The notes: generated by a model not told the origin, from the sequence alone. DNA of 64,000 nt from Staphylococcus rostri (GCF_002902145.1 NZ_PPRF01000032.1:27116-91115); one strand, 5' to 3'. Counted from the stretch's first letter, positions 29,330 to 39,727 are shown. Numbers and translations: made by a program.

Positions 29330-30524
29330 TTCCCTTCACCCATTCAATAATTTCTTGTTCAGTGTTCGTTACTTGTTGTTGGACGACTGCACATTCAGCG
29401 CGTCGTAATGCATCTTTAATCCATGGTCCTGCTTTTTTATCAAAAGTTTGCATCAACACTTTACCGTTTATTGCGAGTTGTTGAAGATGTGTAATTGCAA
29501 GTGTCTGCCATATTTCAGAAACTGTTTCTGCATTAAATATTAGCTTCGATGGTTGGGATATTGCATTCGTTTCAAGCAACGCCTGCATATCCAATAGTTC
29601 TCTGCATATCGAGTCACCAAAATCATATACAAATTGGCGCAGTTCTGTTTTTGACGTCAAAGTGGGTGCTTGTTCGAGCGCTTGTAGTAATCGCTGAGCG
29701 TGTCTGATTTCATCATTACTGCGTTTCAGTTGTTTCGTGTTAATATGATGTTCTGATTGGCGCATCACAATTGCCAAAAACTGTGGTAATGTGACAGGTT
29801 CTGTAATATGGATACGTTCCATCGGCATTTCTTTAAAATACGGTAGATAGTCCCAAATATGTAAATCTTGCAATGTTGAAAATGTTTCTGAGACATAATT
29901 GCCAGCAAGTAGCTTTTCTAATTCCACCATTATACGTTCAATAGCAAGGTGTGAAATATCAGCGGTCTTTTCAACCATTGCGTCGTAAGTTGTTGCATCG
30001 ATTGTAAAACCGAGTTGTGATTTAAAGCGTAATCCACGTAAAATACGTAGTGCATCTTCGTCAAAACGTTCGCGTGGATCGCCTACTGTACGAATGATTT
30101 TAGTAGCAATATCTTGTTGGCCGTTAAAGTGGTCCAAAATGTTAAATTGTGCGTCCATTGCAATGGCATTAATTGTAAAATCGCGGCGTTCAACATCTTG
30201 ATACAGGTCACGTACAAAATACACTTCGCTTGGGCGACGATGATCGATATAGGCACCCTCTGTTCGGAAAGTGGTTATTTCGTAATTGTCACCTTGCCAT
30301 ACAACGTTAATCGTGCCGTGTTCTTTGCCAATCGGAATCGTATGATCAAACAGCGCTTCAATTTCATCAGGTGTCGCACTCGTTGTCATGTCGATATCGT
30401 TAATCGGACGTGCCATTAAATAATCACGGACTGCACCGCCGACAAAATAGGCCTCATAGCCATGGCTCGTAAGCTGTTGCATAACCGGTATTGCTGTTAA
30501 AAATGGTGCTTTATCATTCATCAT
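29313..30524 (-). CDS. cca: CCA-adding tRNA nucleotidyltransferase
   Basis: Adds or repairs the 3' CCA end of tRNAs without a template. Motifs: FVGGAVRDYL, the metal-binding DIDMT, RRDFTINAIAMD, and DEDALRILRGLRFKSQLGF; the rest is the helical body and tail. About 403 aa. The start is placed at the ATG six bases after GGAG; the upstream TTG is part of that site. It overlaps bshA by 11 bp and birA by 17 bp. Confidence 0.94.
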   Translation of the reverse strand: MMNDKAPFLTAIPVMQQLTSHGYEAYFVGGAVRDYLMARPINDIDMTTSATPDEIEALFDHTIPIGKEHGTINVVWQGDNYEITTFRTEGAYIDHRRPSEVYFVRDLYQDVERRDFTINAIAMDAQFNILDHFNGQQDIATKIIRTVGDPRERFDEDALRILRGLRFKSQLGFTIDATTYDAMVEKTADISHLAIERIMVELEKLLAGNYVSETFSTLQDLHIWDYLPYFKEMPMERIHITEPVTLPQFLAIVMRQSEHHINTKQLKRSNDEIRHAQRLLQALEQAPTLTSKTELRQFVYDFGDSICRELLDMQALLETNAISQPSKLIFNAETVSEIWQTLAITHLQQLAINGKVLMQTFDKKAGPWIKDALRRAECAVVQQQVTNTEQEIIEWVKGNVEIP

Positions 30525-31647
30525 CGGCCGCTCCAATCATTTGGCGGTAATGAGATTCGTACTGATCTGCAATAATTGAAGAATGGAAGCGTTGCTTGAC
30601 ATCCTTTAACATATTTTGTTGTAACGTTTTGTACAATGTTTCATCTGATAATAATTTCAGGGCGTAGTGTGCTGCTTTTTCACTATCACCTACGTCAACC
30701 AAATACCCTGTTTCACTGTGTCGAATCACTTCTTGAATACCACCAGCGCGTGTGCCGATTGGGACAACACCTGTCGTCATTGCTTCAAGTAACGTTAGAC
30801 CGAAACTTTCTTTTTCACTCATCAATAAGACTAAATCTGATATTTGATAAAAATTGCTTACACAATCTTGCTTTCCTAAAAACAGGACGTCATCTAATAA
30901 ATCTAGGTTGCGTACCTTTTCACGCATATCGAGTAATTCAGGGCCGTCACCAATCAGCAATAACTTTGCTTTCGTTTGTTGACGGATATGATGGAAAGTA
31001 TCAATAATCGTATCGATGCGTTTCACTTTTCTAAAGTTAGAAACATGAATAATCACTTTCTCATCTTCTGCTATGCCGTAACTCGCTTTAAGCTCTGAAT
31101 TGTATCCAGTCGGAAATTCAGATTCACGCACAAAGTTATAAATCGGAACAATTGCTTTATTTGGTTTGATAATTTCATAAGTTTCATCCTTAAGAGATTC
31201 ACTGACACTCGTTACGACATCACTTTGTTCAATGCCGAACTTAATCGCGTTCCGCAGTGCATGATCATAACCTAAAACAGTAATATCTGTCCCATGTAAT
31301 GTCGTCATAATTTTAATATCTTTTCCTGACATTTGACGTGCCAGAATACCACAAATAGCATGCGGAATGGCATAGTGCATATGTAGAAGATCTAAATCAT
31401 ACTCATTAATAACATTCGCAATTTTAGTACTTAACGAAATGTCATACGGCGGATATTGAAAAACGGCGTACTGATTTACATCGACTTGATGAAATGTAAT
31501 ATTTGGAATTGGTTTATTAAGGCGAAATGGCATATTTGATGTAATAAAATGGACTTCATGACCACGCTCTGCCATTAGAATACCGAGTTCTGTCGCGATA
31601 ACACCAGAACCACCAATTGATGGATAACACGTAATTCCAATTTTCAT
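30514..31647 (-). CDS. bshA: Bacillithiol glycosyltransferase BshA
   Basis: First step of bacillithiol synthesis: joins GlcNAc from UDP-GlcNAc to L-malate. The 377-aa GT4/GT-B enzyme begins GITCYPSIGGSGVIATELG and carries the nucleotide-sugar binding EKESFGLTLLEAMTTGVVPIG. AGGAGG lies nine bases before ATG. Together with BrxA and YpdA in this window it supplies the low-molecular-weight thiol system. It is followed by cca, overlapping by 11 bp, and preceded by a MazG-like gene by 15 bp. Confidence 0.95.
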   Translation of the reverse strand: MKIGITCYPSIGGSGVIATELGILMAERGHEVHFITSNMPFRLNKPIPNITFHQVDVNQYAVFQYPPYDISLSTKIANVINEYDLDLLHMHYAIPHAICGILARQMSGKDIKIMTTLHGTDITVLGYDHALRNAIKFGIEQSDVVTSVSESLKDETYEIIKPNKAIVPIYNFVRESEFPTGYNSELKASYGIAEDEKVIIHVSNFRKVKRIDTIIDTFHHIRQQTKAKLLLIGDGPELLDMREKVRNLDLLDDVLFLGKQDCVSNFYQISDLVLLMSEKESFGLTLLEAMTTGVVPIGTRAGGIQEVIRHSETGYLVDVGDSEKAAHYALKLLSDETLYKTLQQNMLKDVKQRFHSSIIADQYESHYRQMIGAADDE

Positions 31648-31662
31648 GACATGTTACCTCCT

Positions 31663-31983
31663 TTATTTTCGTTCAAAACGATCTTTGTCACGCGTATTAA
31701 ACTTGTGCATCGTTTGATTAAAACTTTCTGTCATATCAATATTTAAAGAATTGGCAATACAGAGTAGTACAAATAGGTTATCGCCTAACTCTGCTTCTAT
31801 CGTATTGGTTGCTTCACTTTCTTTTTTACGTTTTTCACCGTAATAATGGTTGATTTCACGCGCAAGCTCCCCCACTTCTTCAGTCATACGTGCTAAGTTT
31901 GCTAATGGTGAAAAATAACCTGCTTTAAATTGTGAAATGTAAGCATCTACTTCTTGTTGCATTTCGTGCATAGATTTTGACAT
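31663..31983 (-). CDS. MazG-like nucleotide pyrophosphohydrolase
   Basis: A 106-aa single-domain all-alpha NTP pyrophosphatase that would hydrolyse nucleoside triphosphates to monophosphates, perhaps cleaning the pool. The metal-binding EExxE is EEVGELARE and the ExxD partner is EAELGDNLFVL. It lies just upstream of bshA, the same order as in other staphylococci, and is likely the first gene of that operon. Confidence 0.88.
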   Translation of the reverse strand: MSKSMHEMQQEVDAYISQFKAGYFSPLANLARMTEEVGELAREINHYYGEKRKKESEATNTIEAELGDNLFVLLCIANSLNIDMTESFNQTMHKFNTRDKDRFERK

Positions 31984-32128
31984 GATATGACCTCTTTCTT
32001 ATAAGCATTCTCTCTTATATTACATTTATCTGACGTGATGAGCAATTCATGACGCTTATAGGAAGAATAAAAAATAGACTGAAGTGTGGTATTATTTTTA
32101 GCAGACTAATTAGCGGAAAAAAGACAAA

Positions 32129-32150
32129 AAAAAGACGCTTTGCACGTCTC
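32129..32150 (-). terminator. Terminator of the candidate small RNA
   Basis: AGACG and CGTCT around TGCAAAG, followed by a run of eight Ts on the minus strand. Confidence 0.65.
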
Positions 32151-32156
32151 TAATTT

Positions 32157-32245
32157 AATGCAGTATTAATTTTTGTATCTGCGCCACAACGCCGATTACT
32201 AAGAATGCAGTATTAATTTTTGTATCTGTGCTACAACACCGATTA
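32157..32245. repeat. Two tandem 42-bp repeats, period 47
   Basis: AATGCAGTATTAATTTTTG... GCCGATTA at 32157-32198 and again at 32204-32245, with three substitutions and a five-base spacer. They form the body of the candidate small RNA. Confidence 0.9.
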
Positions 32246-32257
32246 ATTAATATCTTT

Positions 32258-32286
32258 ATTATAACAATACATATGTGTCAAAACAA
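32258..32286 (-). promoter_or_regulatory. Promoter of the candidate small RNA
   Basis: TTGTTT (32286-32281), exactly 17 bp, then TATAAT (32263-32258) on the minus strand. Predicted start near 32251, just ahead of the first repeat. Confidence 0.65.
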
Positions 32287-32396
32287 TTAAAATTATAAGA
32301 GAAATTCTGTCGAAAACGTTGCTCCTTGAACACCGACATAGCTAAGTTGTGAAAGGAGTGTATAGCGTTTCTCTGTCCCCCAGTTACTTAGCTTTT

Positions 32397-32446
32397 TGGG
32401 GACTACGATGAAATCCTTGCTCACGCGTGAGGTTTCTGTAGTGGTC
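32397..32446 (+). repeat. Degenerate copy of interspersed hairpin module 1
   Basis: GGGGACTACGATGAAATCC ... GTGAGGTTTCTGTAGTGGTC resembles the hairpin half at 39642-39693. The arms still pair. The flanking 32287-32560 holds no credible gene. Confidence 0.6.
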
Positions 32447-32564
32447 TTAAATTTGGCCGAAAGTGTGGTAGTCATATTGAAAATCTTGATTTTGAGACAA
32501 CGTTTATAGGGTACTCTGAACCCAAATTTTTGAGTCCTAGCTCCATTTTGAACAGCCTAACAAA

Positions 32565-32598
32565 CAAAAAAGCCGAAACAATAGTTTCAGCTTTTTTG
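32565..32598 (-). terminator. Terminator after the zinc metallopeptidase gene
   Basis: AAAAAAGC(C)GAAAC and GTTTC(A)GCTTTTTT are near-perfect arms with a four-base loop, adjacent to the stop at 32600; A and T runs on both sides suggest action in both directions. Confidence 0.8.
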
Positions 32599-32599
32599 A

Positions 32600-33304
32600 C
32601 TATTCTGCAGAGCGCGCCATTAAGATAAAACGTACAAGTTCTGCAACTGCAACTGCTGTTGCTGCGACGTATGTCATCGCTGCTGCACGTAAAACACGGC
32701 CTGCATGTTTGTATTCTTTTTCATTAACAATTTGCATACGTTGAATTTGATTCATTGCACGCTTACTTGCATCAAACTCAACTGGTAATGTCACAATTGA
32801 GAATAATACGGCGAATGCCATTAAGAAAATACCAATCCATAAGGCAGATGTACCAATCGCCATATTCATCGCTGTTAATACGATACCCGCCATAATAAAG
32901 ATGTATGATAATGAGCTACCTAAGTTTGCAACTGGCACAAGTGCTGAACGGAAACGTAAGAAGAAGTAGCCTTCATAGTGTTGAATTGCGTGACCTACTT
33001 CATGTGCCGCGATGGCTGTTCCTGCAACGCTTGGTCGGTTGTAGTTTGCCGGTGATAACACAACGACTTTATTTTTTGGATCATAATGGTCTGTTAAAAA
33101 ACCTTGTCCTTCTTTGACATCTACATCATAGATGCCGTTTGCGTGTAATATTTCTAATGCGACTTCTCTACCCGTCTTGCCGCTTGTTGATCTTACTTTA
33201 GAATATTTTTCATAGTTCGATTTTACACTGTGTTGGGCATACATAGGAAGAATCATCAGTACTACAAAATATAGAATCATTGACATAAATGACATGGTGT
33301 TCAC
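32600..33304 (-). CDS. YugP-like membrane zinc metallopeptidase
   Basis: A 234-aa integral membrane protein of the DUF2268/YugP-type neutral zinc metallopeptidase family. The zinc-binding motif is HEVGH (within AIAAHEVGHAIQHYEG) at about residues 97-101. Hydrophobic segments lie at 3-22 and around 115-185, with another near the C-terminus. Substrate unknown. A terminator lies directly after it, and the DUF1405 gene is 9 bp upstream, so the two are co-transcribed. Confidence 0.88.
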   Translation of the reverse strand: MNTMSFMSMILYFVVLMILPMYAQHSVKSNYEKYSKVRSTSGKTGREVALEILHANGIYDVDVKEGQGFLTDHYDPKNKVVVLSPANYNRPSVAGTAIAAHEVGHAIQHYEGYFFLRFRSALVPVANLGSSLSYIFIMAGIVLTAMNMAIGTSALWIGIFLMAFAVLFSIVTLPVEFDASKRAMNQIQRMQIVNEKEYKHAGRVLRAAAMTYVAATAVAVAELVRFILMARSAE

Positions 33305-33312
33305 TCCTTTTA

Positions 33313-33933
33313 TTATATTTTACGTGGTTCACGTATAGGGGTCAAACTATTTACTCTACGCTGCTTAATTCGCCATAATACAAAAATAATCGGTATCATC
33401 GAGAGCCAAAATGCAATATAGCCGATTAGACTTTCGTAACTTGTTAATGAACCGTATACGGGATATTGATGAAAGACGTAATCAATGACGTCATTATGAA
33501 TCACCCATACGTTAGTAATCGCAATACTTGTAAAAGTAAAGTGAAAACGTGGTAGAAAGAGCAATGCTTGAAGTGCCATAATACCATGCGACATGATAAG
33601 CATTACGCCTGTCAAATAGATCGTATCGTCCACATAGAACAGCATAAAATTCATGATAACCGCCCAGACACCATACTTAAATAAAGTGACAAAGGCCAAT
33701 GTATCAATAATGGCCGATTGTTTATTGGCAATAAATAATATTAAGCTAATAGATAGAAAAAGTGTTGCTGTTGGACTATCTGGAACAAACGGCCAGAAAT
33801 ACCAAGGTGTCTGTGCGAGTTGTGGTCCGTACCATATATACCCATAAATCGTGCCTAATAAATTAGAAATTAATAAAATGTACAGGACTGGTTTGTGATA
33901 CAGCAATGTTTGTACGAGTGATTTGATAGACAT
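33313..33933 (-). CDS. DUF1405 membrane protein (YpjA-like)
   Basis: A 206-aa polytopic membrane protein with about six hydrophobic segments; family DUF1405, function unknown. Typical features are the N-terminal LLISNLLGTIYGYIWYGPQL and the aromatic WYFWPFVPDSPTATLF. The ATG at 33933 is seven bases after GAGGT and fits the family start; the ATG seven codons upstream lacks a site. It sits 25 bp downstream of ypiB. Confidence 0.85.
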   Translation of the reverse strand: MSIKSLVQTLLYHKPVLYILLISNLLGTIYGYIWYGPQLAQTPWYFWPFVPDSPTATLFLSISLILFIANKQSAIIDTLAFVTLFKYGVWAVIMNFMLFYVDDTIYLTGVMLIMSHGIMALQALLFLPRFHFTFTSIAITNVWVIHNDVIDYVFHQYPVYGSLTSYESLIGYIAFWLSMIPIIFVLWRIKQRRVNSLTPIREPRKI

Positions 33934-33958
33934 TGAATATACCTCGTTGTACATATTT

Positions 33959-34510
33959 TCAAAAATGATGTCTACGCAACTTCAATGTGTTACGTAGACG
34001 TGTATAGCTGTAAAATGCGTCTGCATCATGCATGGTTAGACTCATATCAATTTGCGATGACAGCAGTTCTAACAAATGCTGTTCGGTCGACTTAGACAGA
34101 GTTAGATGATATAAATCACGCAAATACTCTGATTGATCAGGCAGTGCAATCAGTTGATGCAATAATACGTTATCAAGCAACGCATCTCGCTGAGCGTCTT
34201 GACGTAAATTGAGTTTGACATCAATTTGTTGTGTTGACTGAATGACTTCATGAAATATCTGATCTGAGTTAATAAGTTGCAGTTCATCATGATCAAATTG
34301 AATCGCATGTCCACTTGTATCGGCGGATGTTAACGTCAATGTTGGATGATGTTCAATGACGTGATCAACAAAATGAATATTATGCAACAGCGACGCATCC
34401 GCTTTAATATAGTTAAGCAACCAAACACTAATGCGTGATTTGAATGTGTAATGTGAAAGTAAGTACGTAATGAATTGTTGTTTTACTTGTTGTAATGGCA
34501 CATCAAACAT
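33959..34510 (-). CDS. ypiB: YpiB family protein (UPF0302, IDEAL-like C-terminus)
   Basis: A 183-aa soluble protein of the UPF0302 family: N-terminal conserved part [20 protein letters not shown], and a C-terminal IDEAL-like helix pair ([19 protein letters not shown]). Function unknown, but always linked to the TPR gene ypiA and aroA. The start at 34510 follows AAGGTGAG; the longer frame runs back into ypiA. Only 10 bp separate it from ypiA. Confidence 0.85.
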   Translation of the reverse strand: MFDVPLQQVKQQFITYLLSHYTFKSRISVWLLNYIKADASLLHNIHFVDHVIEHHPTLTLTSADTSGHAIQFDHDELQLINSDQIFHEVIQSTQQIDVKLNLRQDAQRDALLDNVLLHQLIALPDQSEYLRDLYHLTLSKSTEQHLLELLSSQIDMSLTMHDADAFYSYTRLRNTLKLRRHHF

Positions 34511-34520
34511 ACCACTCACC

Positions 34521-35762
34521 TTACAATAAACGCTCTCGTTCTTCGTGCCACAACGTGTTGTTTGGTTCAAGTTCAATTAAGCGTTCTAGTAGACTTTCGC
34601 GTGTTGGCGTATCACCAATTTCAACAGCGTAATGATAATAATCGCTCAAGAAGTCGATGTTGTCATGAAGCGTCGCATGTGCAAGTTTATAGAAGTGTTG
34701 TGCTTCCTTATCACGTTCTTCTTCACCAAGTGCATAGGCAATTTGCCACATGAATTGTGGGTCCATATCGTCTTCTTCAGTATATTGAATGAGTGAAATC
34801 AAGCCTTCATTATCTTCTTCATTGCGGTAATAGTCTGCAAGTAACATTAATGGTTCTTGATATGCTGGGTCGACTTCAAGTGCTTGTTTAAGCAATGATA
34901 CACCTTCTTGTGCGTCGCCATGTTCAATTTGCAACGCACCTGTTGTGTACATTAATTCTTTATAAAATTGGTTAAGACGCAGCCCTTCCATGCCGACTTC
35001 AATGGCCTCTTCATAGGCTTTTTCATTCTCATAAAGTTGTTGTAAGTAAAAATACGCTTGCATATAATCCGGATCTTTTTGTAATAAAGTACGGATGATT
35101 TTAATTGCTTCTTGTGTTAAGTCATTTTTATCGAATGCAATGGCTTTTTTAAAGTAGTCTTCGGATGTCATTTCTTGTTCATGAATCTCTTCAAACCATT
35201 GTAAAGCGTCAGAATAGTTCCCACTTTGTAAACTGCTGTCAGCTAATCGAGAGAACAGATTAACGCCATTAACGACATGTTCACCGGCTTCAAGTACAGT
35301 ATCGTAAGAACGAGATGCACGTAAATATTGTCCGTCATAATAGAATAATTCAGCCAATGCAAAATGTAAGACAGGATCTGATGGCTGCATTTCAATCGCT
35401 TGTTGGACCTTGTCAATCGCGACGTCCGTCATATTAATCTGTTGATATAAGTCAGCTTCCAACATCAAACGTTCCGGTGTCAGTTCAACGCCGTTTAAAT
35501 ATTCCAAAGCTTCGTCTGTTTGGCTTTCAGAAATTAAGCCTTCAATAAAGTAAATAAGTACGTCTGCTTCTTCTGGATATTTCATATAAAGTGCGCGGAA
35601 TACCTCTAGTCCTTGGGGCATTAAACCAAAGCGGTATAATGTCTCACCTAGCATAAATAAAGCTTCGTCGTTATCAGATTGAATCGCTTGCTCAACACGA
35701 CTATTTATATCATCTAGCTTCTGACTATTGATGTCGTCGATTAACTTGTAGATATCTTGCAT
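34521..35762 (-). CDS. ypiA: TPR-repeat protein YpiA
   Basis: A 413-aa cytoplasmic protein composed of tetratricopeptide repeats (for example [39 protein letters not shown]), a protein-interaction scaffold of unknown partner. The ATG at 35762 follows GAGGGATAAC; that Shine-Dalgarno overlaps the aroA stop codon, so the two genes overlap in signals. Same order, aroA-ypiA-ypiB, as in Bacillus and Staphylococcus. Confidence 0.9.
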   Translation of the reverse strand: MQDIYKLIDDINSQKLDDINSRVEQAIQSDNDEALFMLGETLYRFGLMPQGLEVFRALYMKYPEEADVLIYFIEGLISESQTDEALEYLNGVELTPERLMLEADLYQQINMTDVAIDKVQQAIEMQPSDPVLHFALAELFYYDGQYLRASRSYDTVLEAGEHVVNGVNLFSRLADSSLQSGNYSDALQWFEEIHEQEMTSEDYFKKAIAFDKNDLTQEAIKIIRTLLQKDPDYMQAYFYLQQLYENEKAYEEAIEVGMEGLRLNQFYKELMYTTGALQIEHGDAQEGVSLLKQALEVDPAYQEPLMLLADYYRNEEDNEGLISLIQYTEEDDMDPQFMWQIAYALGEEERDKEAQHFYKLAHATLHDNIDFLSDYYHYAVEIGDTPTRESLLERLIELEPNNTLWHEERERLL

Positions 35763-35763
35763 G

Positions 35764-37056
35764 TTATCCCTCATTTTCTAATTGTTTTAAGGCAGGCAAA
35801 AATCCAGGAAATGACACATTAACGCTATCAAAACGGTTAATCACATACGCTTCATCTGACAGCAGTGAAGCGATTGCTAACATCATACCAATACGGTGGT
35901 CGGTATGACTGTCTAAGTCTGCCACCTTTGTGACGCGTGAAGGATGAATAATCATGCCATCAGACGTTGGTTCAAGTGATAACCCTAACTTATTCAGTTC
36001 ATCAGCTGTTGTGTCAATTCGATTTGTCTCTTTTACCTTTAGTTCTTCAGCATTTTTAATGATACTTGAACCTTGTGCTTGTGTACAGAGTAATGCTATT
36101 ACTGGTAGTTCATCAATACATCTCGGTATCAATTGGCCGCTTATTTCAGTACCTTGTAAATCAGGCGTGTACTGCACACGGATGGAAGCGGTTGGTTCAG
36201 GTCCATCAGTAACATTGAAAACGGTAAGGTTACCGCCCATATTTTTGACGACTTCAAGGATACCATCTCGTGTTGAATTGATGCCAACATTATGTATTGC
36301 AAGATCGCTTCCCGGGATAATAAGGCCTGCGACAATAAAAAAGGCAGCAGATGAGATATCACCTGGTACATGAAAATCTGTCGGTTGGATATGCGTGATA
36401 CCGTTAGGAGGGAGTGTGACTGTCATATCTTCTACTTCAATTGGAATGCCATAATGCGCAAACATCGTTTCAGTATGATTGCGTGACACGTCAATTTCGT
36501 CGATCACAGTTGATTCATCAGCGAACAATCCAGCAAATAAAATCGCACTTTTTACTTGAGCACTTGCGACTGGCATTTGATAATGAATGCCGCGTACTTT
36601 ACTAGAATTCACAATTAATGGTGTGTATTGGTCATCCACCCCTGAAATAGCGATATTCATTTGTTGTAAAGGCGTCATAATACGTGCCATTGGTCGTTTT
36701 CCTATTGATACATCACCGGATAATACACTTTGTACGCCTGCACCACCGAGTACCCCAGCAAGTAAGCGTGTTGTTGTGCCAGAATTGCCTGTATATAAAA
36801 CTTGATGTGGTGTTTGAAATTGTTGGTAACCAGGTGAGTCAACGATAATACGATCTGATTCAATGGTTATAGAGACACCTAGTAGACGGAAAATTTCTGC
36901 CGTACGAAGACAATCTTCGCCTAGAAGCGGTTGATGAATGACAGATTTACCTTGTGCTAATGATGCAAGAATAATCGCACGATGCGTCATAGATTTATCG
37001 CCCGGAACCGTCATTTCGCCACGTAAAGGCCCGTGCATATCAATTGTTGTTGTCAT
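35764..37056 (-). CDS. aroA: 5-enolpyruvylshikimate-3-phosphate synthase
   Basis: Sixth step of the shikimate pathway: transfers enolpyruvyl from PEP to shikimate-3-phosphate. The 430-aa two-domain enzyme shows [13 protein letters not shown], the PEP/glyphosate loop [28 protein letters not shown], and the active-site acid in [12 protein letters not shown]. It follows aroB and aroC in one minus-strand operon (8 bp gap to aroB), and its chorismate product supplies menaquinone genes further on. Confidence 0.96.
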   Translation of the reverse strand: MTTTIDMHGPLRGEMTVPGDKSMTHRAIILASLAQGKSVIHQPLLGEDCLRTAEIFRLLGVSITIESDRIIVDSPGYQQFQTPHQVLYTGNSGTTTRLLAGVLGGAGVQSVLSGDVSIGKRPMARIMTPLQQMNIAISGVDDQYTPLIVNSSKVRGIHYQMPVASAQVKSAILFAGLFADESTVIDEIDVSRNHTETMFAHYGIPIEVEDMTVTLPPNGITHIQPTDFHVPGDISSAAFFIVAGLIIPGSDLAIHNVGINSTRDGILEVVKNMGGNLTVFNVTDGPEPTASIRVQYTPDLQGTEISGQLIPRCIDELPVIALLCTQAQGSSIIKNAEELKVKETNRIDTTADELNKLGLSLEPTSDGMIIHPSRVTKVADLDSHTDHRIGMMLAIASLLSDEAYVINRFDSVNVSFPGFLPALKQLENEG

Positions 37057-37063
37057 CTCGAGC

Positions 37064-38131
37064 TCATTCCTTTCCTAATGTTTGTATAGTGTTAAAGGCA
37101 GCTTCCAAAACATCTACGGGTACAGTTTCAACAGTGGGCTGTCCTACTGCTTGTAACAATACCATGCGAATGCCTGATTGGTTATTTTTCTTATCTTGTT
37201 GCATGAGCTTTAGCAATGGTTCAAAAGTAAGATTCTGAAGTTGTTCTAATGGATAGCCAAGTGCTTTTAGATAGTTGAAATAATGTTGAACTGGATGATT
37301 GGCGTCCAGTAGTGCATTCGCAACAATCATTTGATAAACAATGCCAATCATGACTGCATGACCGTGTGGGATTTTTGTTTGGTACTCTACCGCATGACCG
37401 AACGTATGGCCTAAGTTCAACCATTGACGTTGACCACGTTCTTTTTCATCATTTACGACAATATCTAACTTTGTTTGGATGCCATCAATGAGATGTTGTT
37501 CAATGTTTTCTAACTTCAGCAGTGATGGCTGATCGTAATATGATGCCTCAAGTGTTTGGACTGATTTTGGTCCTTGTAATAAGGCATGTTTATACACTTC
37601 ACCATAGCCACTTAATATTTCGCTAGCAGGTAAAGACCCTAAAAAGTCTAAATCATAAAGAACTGCAGCAGGTCGATGAAAAGCACCGATTAAATTTTTT
37701 CCGAACGTCGCATTAATGCCAACTTTCCCACCGATACTTGAGTCGTGGGCTAAAATGGTCGTTGGGACTTGAATAAAGTCAACACCGCGTAAAAGTGTAG
37801 CCGCTAAAAAGCCAACAAAGTCCCCGACAGCCCCACCACCTACTGCAACTAGGCACGTATTGCGTGTCGGTTGGAACGACAATAATTGTTCTATATATTG
37901 TTCGTAATAGCGGAGTGTTTTAACTTGTTCCCCTGCAGGCAATTCAAACGTCTTAGTAACTTGCTGTTGTGTCATTGCTTGAATTTTTGATGACCAGTGC
38001 GTGTTTACGTGTTCATCGACAAATACAAAGACGTGCTGATATGTGGCTGTATATTCAGCTAACCGATCAATCGCATGATGTTCGACAATCACAGGATAAT
38101 TTTGTGTTGAATATGTTGTCATCAATTTCAT
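37064..38131 (-). CDS. aroB: 3-dehydroquinate synthase
   Basis: Second step of the shikimate pathway, cyclising DAHP with NAD and a metal ion. The 355-aa product has [37 protein letters not shown] and the metal-binding [11 protein letters not shown]. The start at 38131 fits the family's MKL.TTY beginning. It lies between aroC (15 bp) and aroA (8 bp). Confidence 0.96.
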   Translation of the reverse strand: MKLMTTYSTQNYPVIVEHHAIDRLAEYTATYQHVFVFVDEHVNTHWSSKIQAMTQQQVTKTFELPAGEQVKTLRYYEQYIEQLLSFQPTRNTCLVAVGGGAVGDFVGFLAATLLRGVDFIQVPTTILAHDSSIGGKVGINATFGKNLIGAFHRPAAVLYDLDFLGSLPASEILSGYGEVYKHALLQGPKSVQTLEASYYDQPSLLKLENIEQHLIDGIQTKLDIVVNDEKERGQRQWLNLGHTFGHAVEYQTKIPHGHAVMIGIVYQMIVANALLDANHPVQHYFNYLKALGYPLEQLQNLTFEPLLKLMQQDKKNNQSGIRMVLLQAVGQPTVETVPVDVLEAAFNTIQTLGKE

Positions 38132-38145
38132 CTTAAAGCCCCCTA

Positions 38146-39312
38146 CTAAAAGTTAATATTTTGTTCACGTCGTGCATCCACTTGTTGTTTCAAAATTGTT
38201 ATATCATTAGACTCGAATTCTTCCAATAACGCACGTGCGACTTCAAATGTAACCGCATGTTCACATACAATGCTTGCAGCAGGTACGGCACAGCTATCTG
38301 AACGTTCAATCGTTGCCTTAAAAGGTTCTTTCGTATTGATGTCGACAGAAGCAAGTGGACGATAAAGTGTAGGAATAGGTTTCATCACACCATTGATAAC
38401 GAGTGGCATACCGTTTGACATCCCGCCTTCAAAACCACCGAGATGATTAGATGCTCTGTAGTAGCCAGTTGTTTCATCGTACAAAATTGGATCTTGGATT
38501 TCGCTACCTAACTTTTCACCGGCAGTAAATCCTTCGCCAAATGAAACGCCTTTAAATGCGTTAATGCCTACAACACTTTGCGCAATGCGACCGTCTAGTT
38601 TACGATCATAATGAACGTAGCTGCCGATACCAACAGGCATATGGTTGACTATGACTTGTACGACACCACCAATTGAATCGCCTTCTTGCTTAGCTTCATC
38701 TATTTTATCGCGCATTTGTTGGGCAATTGTTTCGTCAACCACGCGGACGTCATTTTTATCAACGTTTTGAATAATGTCTTCAATGTCATAGTGCGCTTTA
38801 TCACTTACGCCACCAATTGATATGACACGACTGTATACGTCAATATCAAGTTGTTGTAACAATTGCTTACATAACGCACCGACCGCAACACGTGCCGCCG
38901 TTTCACGAGCAGATGAACGTTCGAGCACATTGCGTAAATCACGATGTTGATATTTCAAACCACCGACAAGGTCAGCATGTCCTGGTCTCGGCTTAGTAAT
39001 GACACGCTTCATCTCAGATTGGGCTTCTTCGCTAATAGGTGCAGCGCCCATAATATTACGCCAATGTGTAAAGTCATCGTTTTTAATGACGATTGTGATC
39101 GGACTACCGAGTGTATAGCCGTGGCGGACACCTGAAACAATCTCAACGCTATCTTTTTCAATTTGCATACGGCGTCCGCGTCCATAGCCACCTTGACGCT
39201 TATACATTTCTTCGTTTAGTTTTTCAATATCCACTTGCATATTTGCAGGTAAGCCTTCAACAATCACTGTTAGTTGTGGGCCGTGTGATTCACCAGCTGT
39301 TAAAAATCTCAT
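38146..39312 (-). CDS. aroC: Chorismate synthase
   Basis: Final step to chorismate, requiring reduced FMN. The 388-aa protein carries all three signatures: GESHGPQL at the N-terminus, [19 protein letters not shown] in the middle and the C-terminal [14 protein letters not shown]... with [13 protein letters not shown]. Head gene of aroC-aroB-aroA; upstream is a 434-bp gene-free stretch that must hold its promoter. Confidence 0.97.
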   Translation of the reverse strand: MRFLTAGESHGPQLTVIVEGLPANMQVDIEKLNEEMYKRQGGYGRGRRMQIEKDSVEIVSGVRHGYTLGSPITIVIKNDDFTHWRNIMGAAPISEEAQSEMKRVITKPRPGHADLVGGLKYQHRDLRNVLERSSARETAARVAVGALCKQLLQQLDIDVYSRVISIGGVSDKAHYDIEDIIQNVDKNDVRVVDETIAQQMRDKIDEAKQEGDSIGGVVQVIVNHMPVGIGSYVHYDRKLDGRIAQSVVGINAFKGVSFGEGFTAGEKLGSEIQDPILYDETTGYYRASNHLGGFEGGMSNGMPLVINGVMKPIPTLYRPLASVDINTKEPFKATIERSDSCAVPAASIVCEHAVTFEVARALLEEFESNDITILKQQVDARREQNINF

Positions 39313-39577
39313 CTGTTCAACACTCCTTCAATTCCATTATGTATCGTAAAAGTATGTGACATCGAAAGCAGTCTTTTTTTAGATGCAAACTTAGATGTCT
39401 ATTCATACATTCCATTTACTAAAATGATATGACATTCATCATAGCACAAATTCGCCGTTTAATTAACAGAAAACTTCAAAAAAATTTATCGCTTTTAATG
39501 ACTAAAATCATAAGGGAGTTAAAGGAAATGGGACAATAATACAAACATTTAAATTAACTTTGAGGTTTTATGAAGAT
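39313..39577. other. Gene-free stretch upstream of aroC
   Basis: No credible gene. It should contain the aroC promoter; I cannot single out a clear one. It is followed by the full-length interspersed element at 39578. Confidence 0.5.
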
Positions 39578-39693
39578 GGCAGTAGCTGACTGATGTCTGA
39601 CTACGCCTTTGTGGCTTGTCACACATCTAGTCAGCCTTGCCGGGGCACTACAACGAAATCTTTACTTGTGCATGAGATTTCTGTAGTGCTCCC
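39578..39693 (+). repeat. Full copy of the ~115-bp interspersed hairpin element
   Basis: Module 2 (GGCAGTAGCTGACTGATGTC ... CACACATCTAGTCAGCCTTGCC) is followed directly by module 1, whose arms GGGGCACTACAACGAAATC and AGATTTCTGTAGTGCTCCC pair over 18 positions with a one-base and a two-base bulge. The reverse copy at 9248 has the same architecture and length. Partial copies lie at 1501, 1602, 32397 and 49521. Confidence 0.85.
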
Positions 39694-39727
39694 AAAAAAT
39701 GGGACAGTCAATACGACCATCCCACTT
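39694..39727 (-). terminator. Terminator after ndk
   Basis: TGGGA and TCCCA close a stem with further partial pairing, followed on the minus strand by TTTTTT. It lies about 20 bp past the ndk stop and abuts the interspersed element. Confidence 0.65.

Larger units (their letters stand above)
32126..32251 (-). ncRNA. Candidate structured small RNA with tandem hairpins
   Basis: On the minus strand a strong promoter at 32258-32286 leads into about 125 nt that contain two tandem 42-nt repeats (32204-32245, then 32157-32198; period 47, three differences) and end in a terminator hairpin AGACG/CGTCT with eight Ts. Each repeat can fold as AUC-G-GYG-loop-CRC-A-GAU; the middle stem pair is U-A in one copy and C-G in the other, a compensatory change. 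No start codon with a ribosome-binding site is seen. Function unknown. Confidence 0.6.

Noticed and set aside
32157..32245. Two tandem repeats as a possible CRISPR array
   Set aside because: Only two units, five-base spacer between them, no cas genes in the window; a structured RNA fits better.
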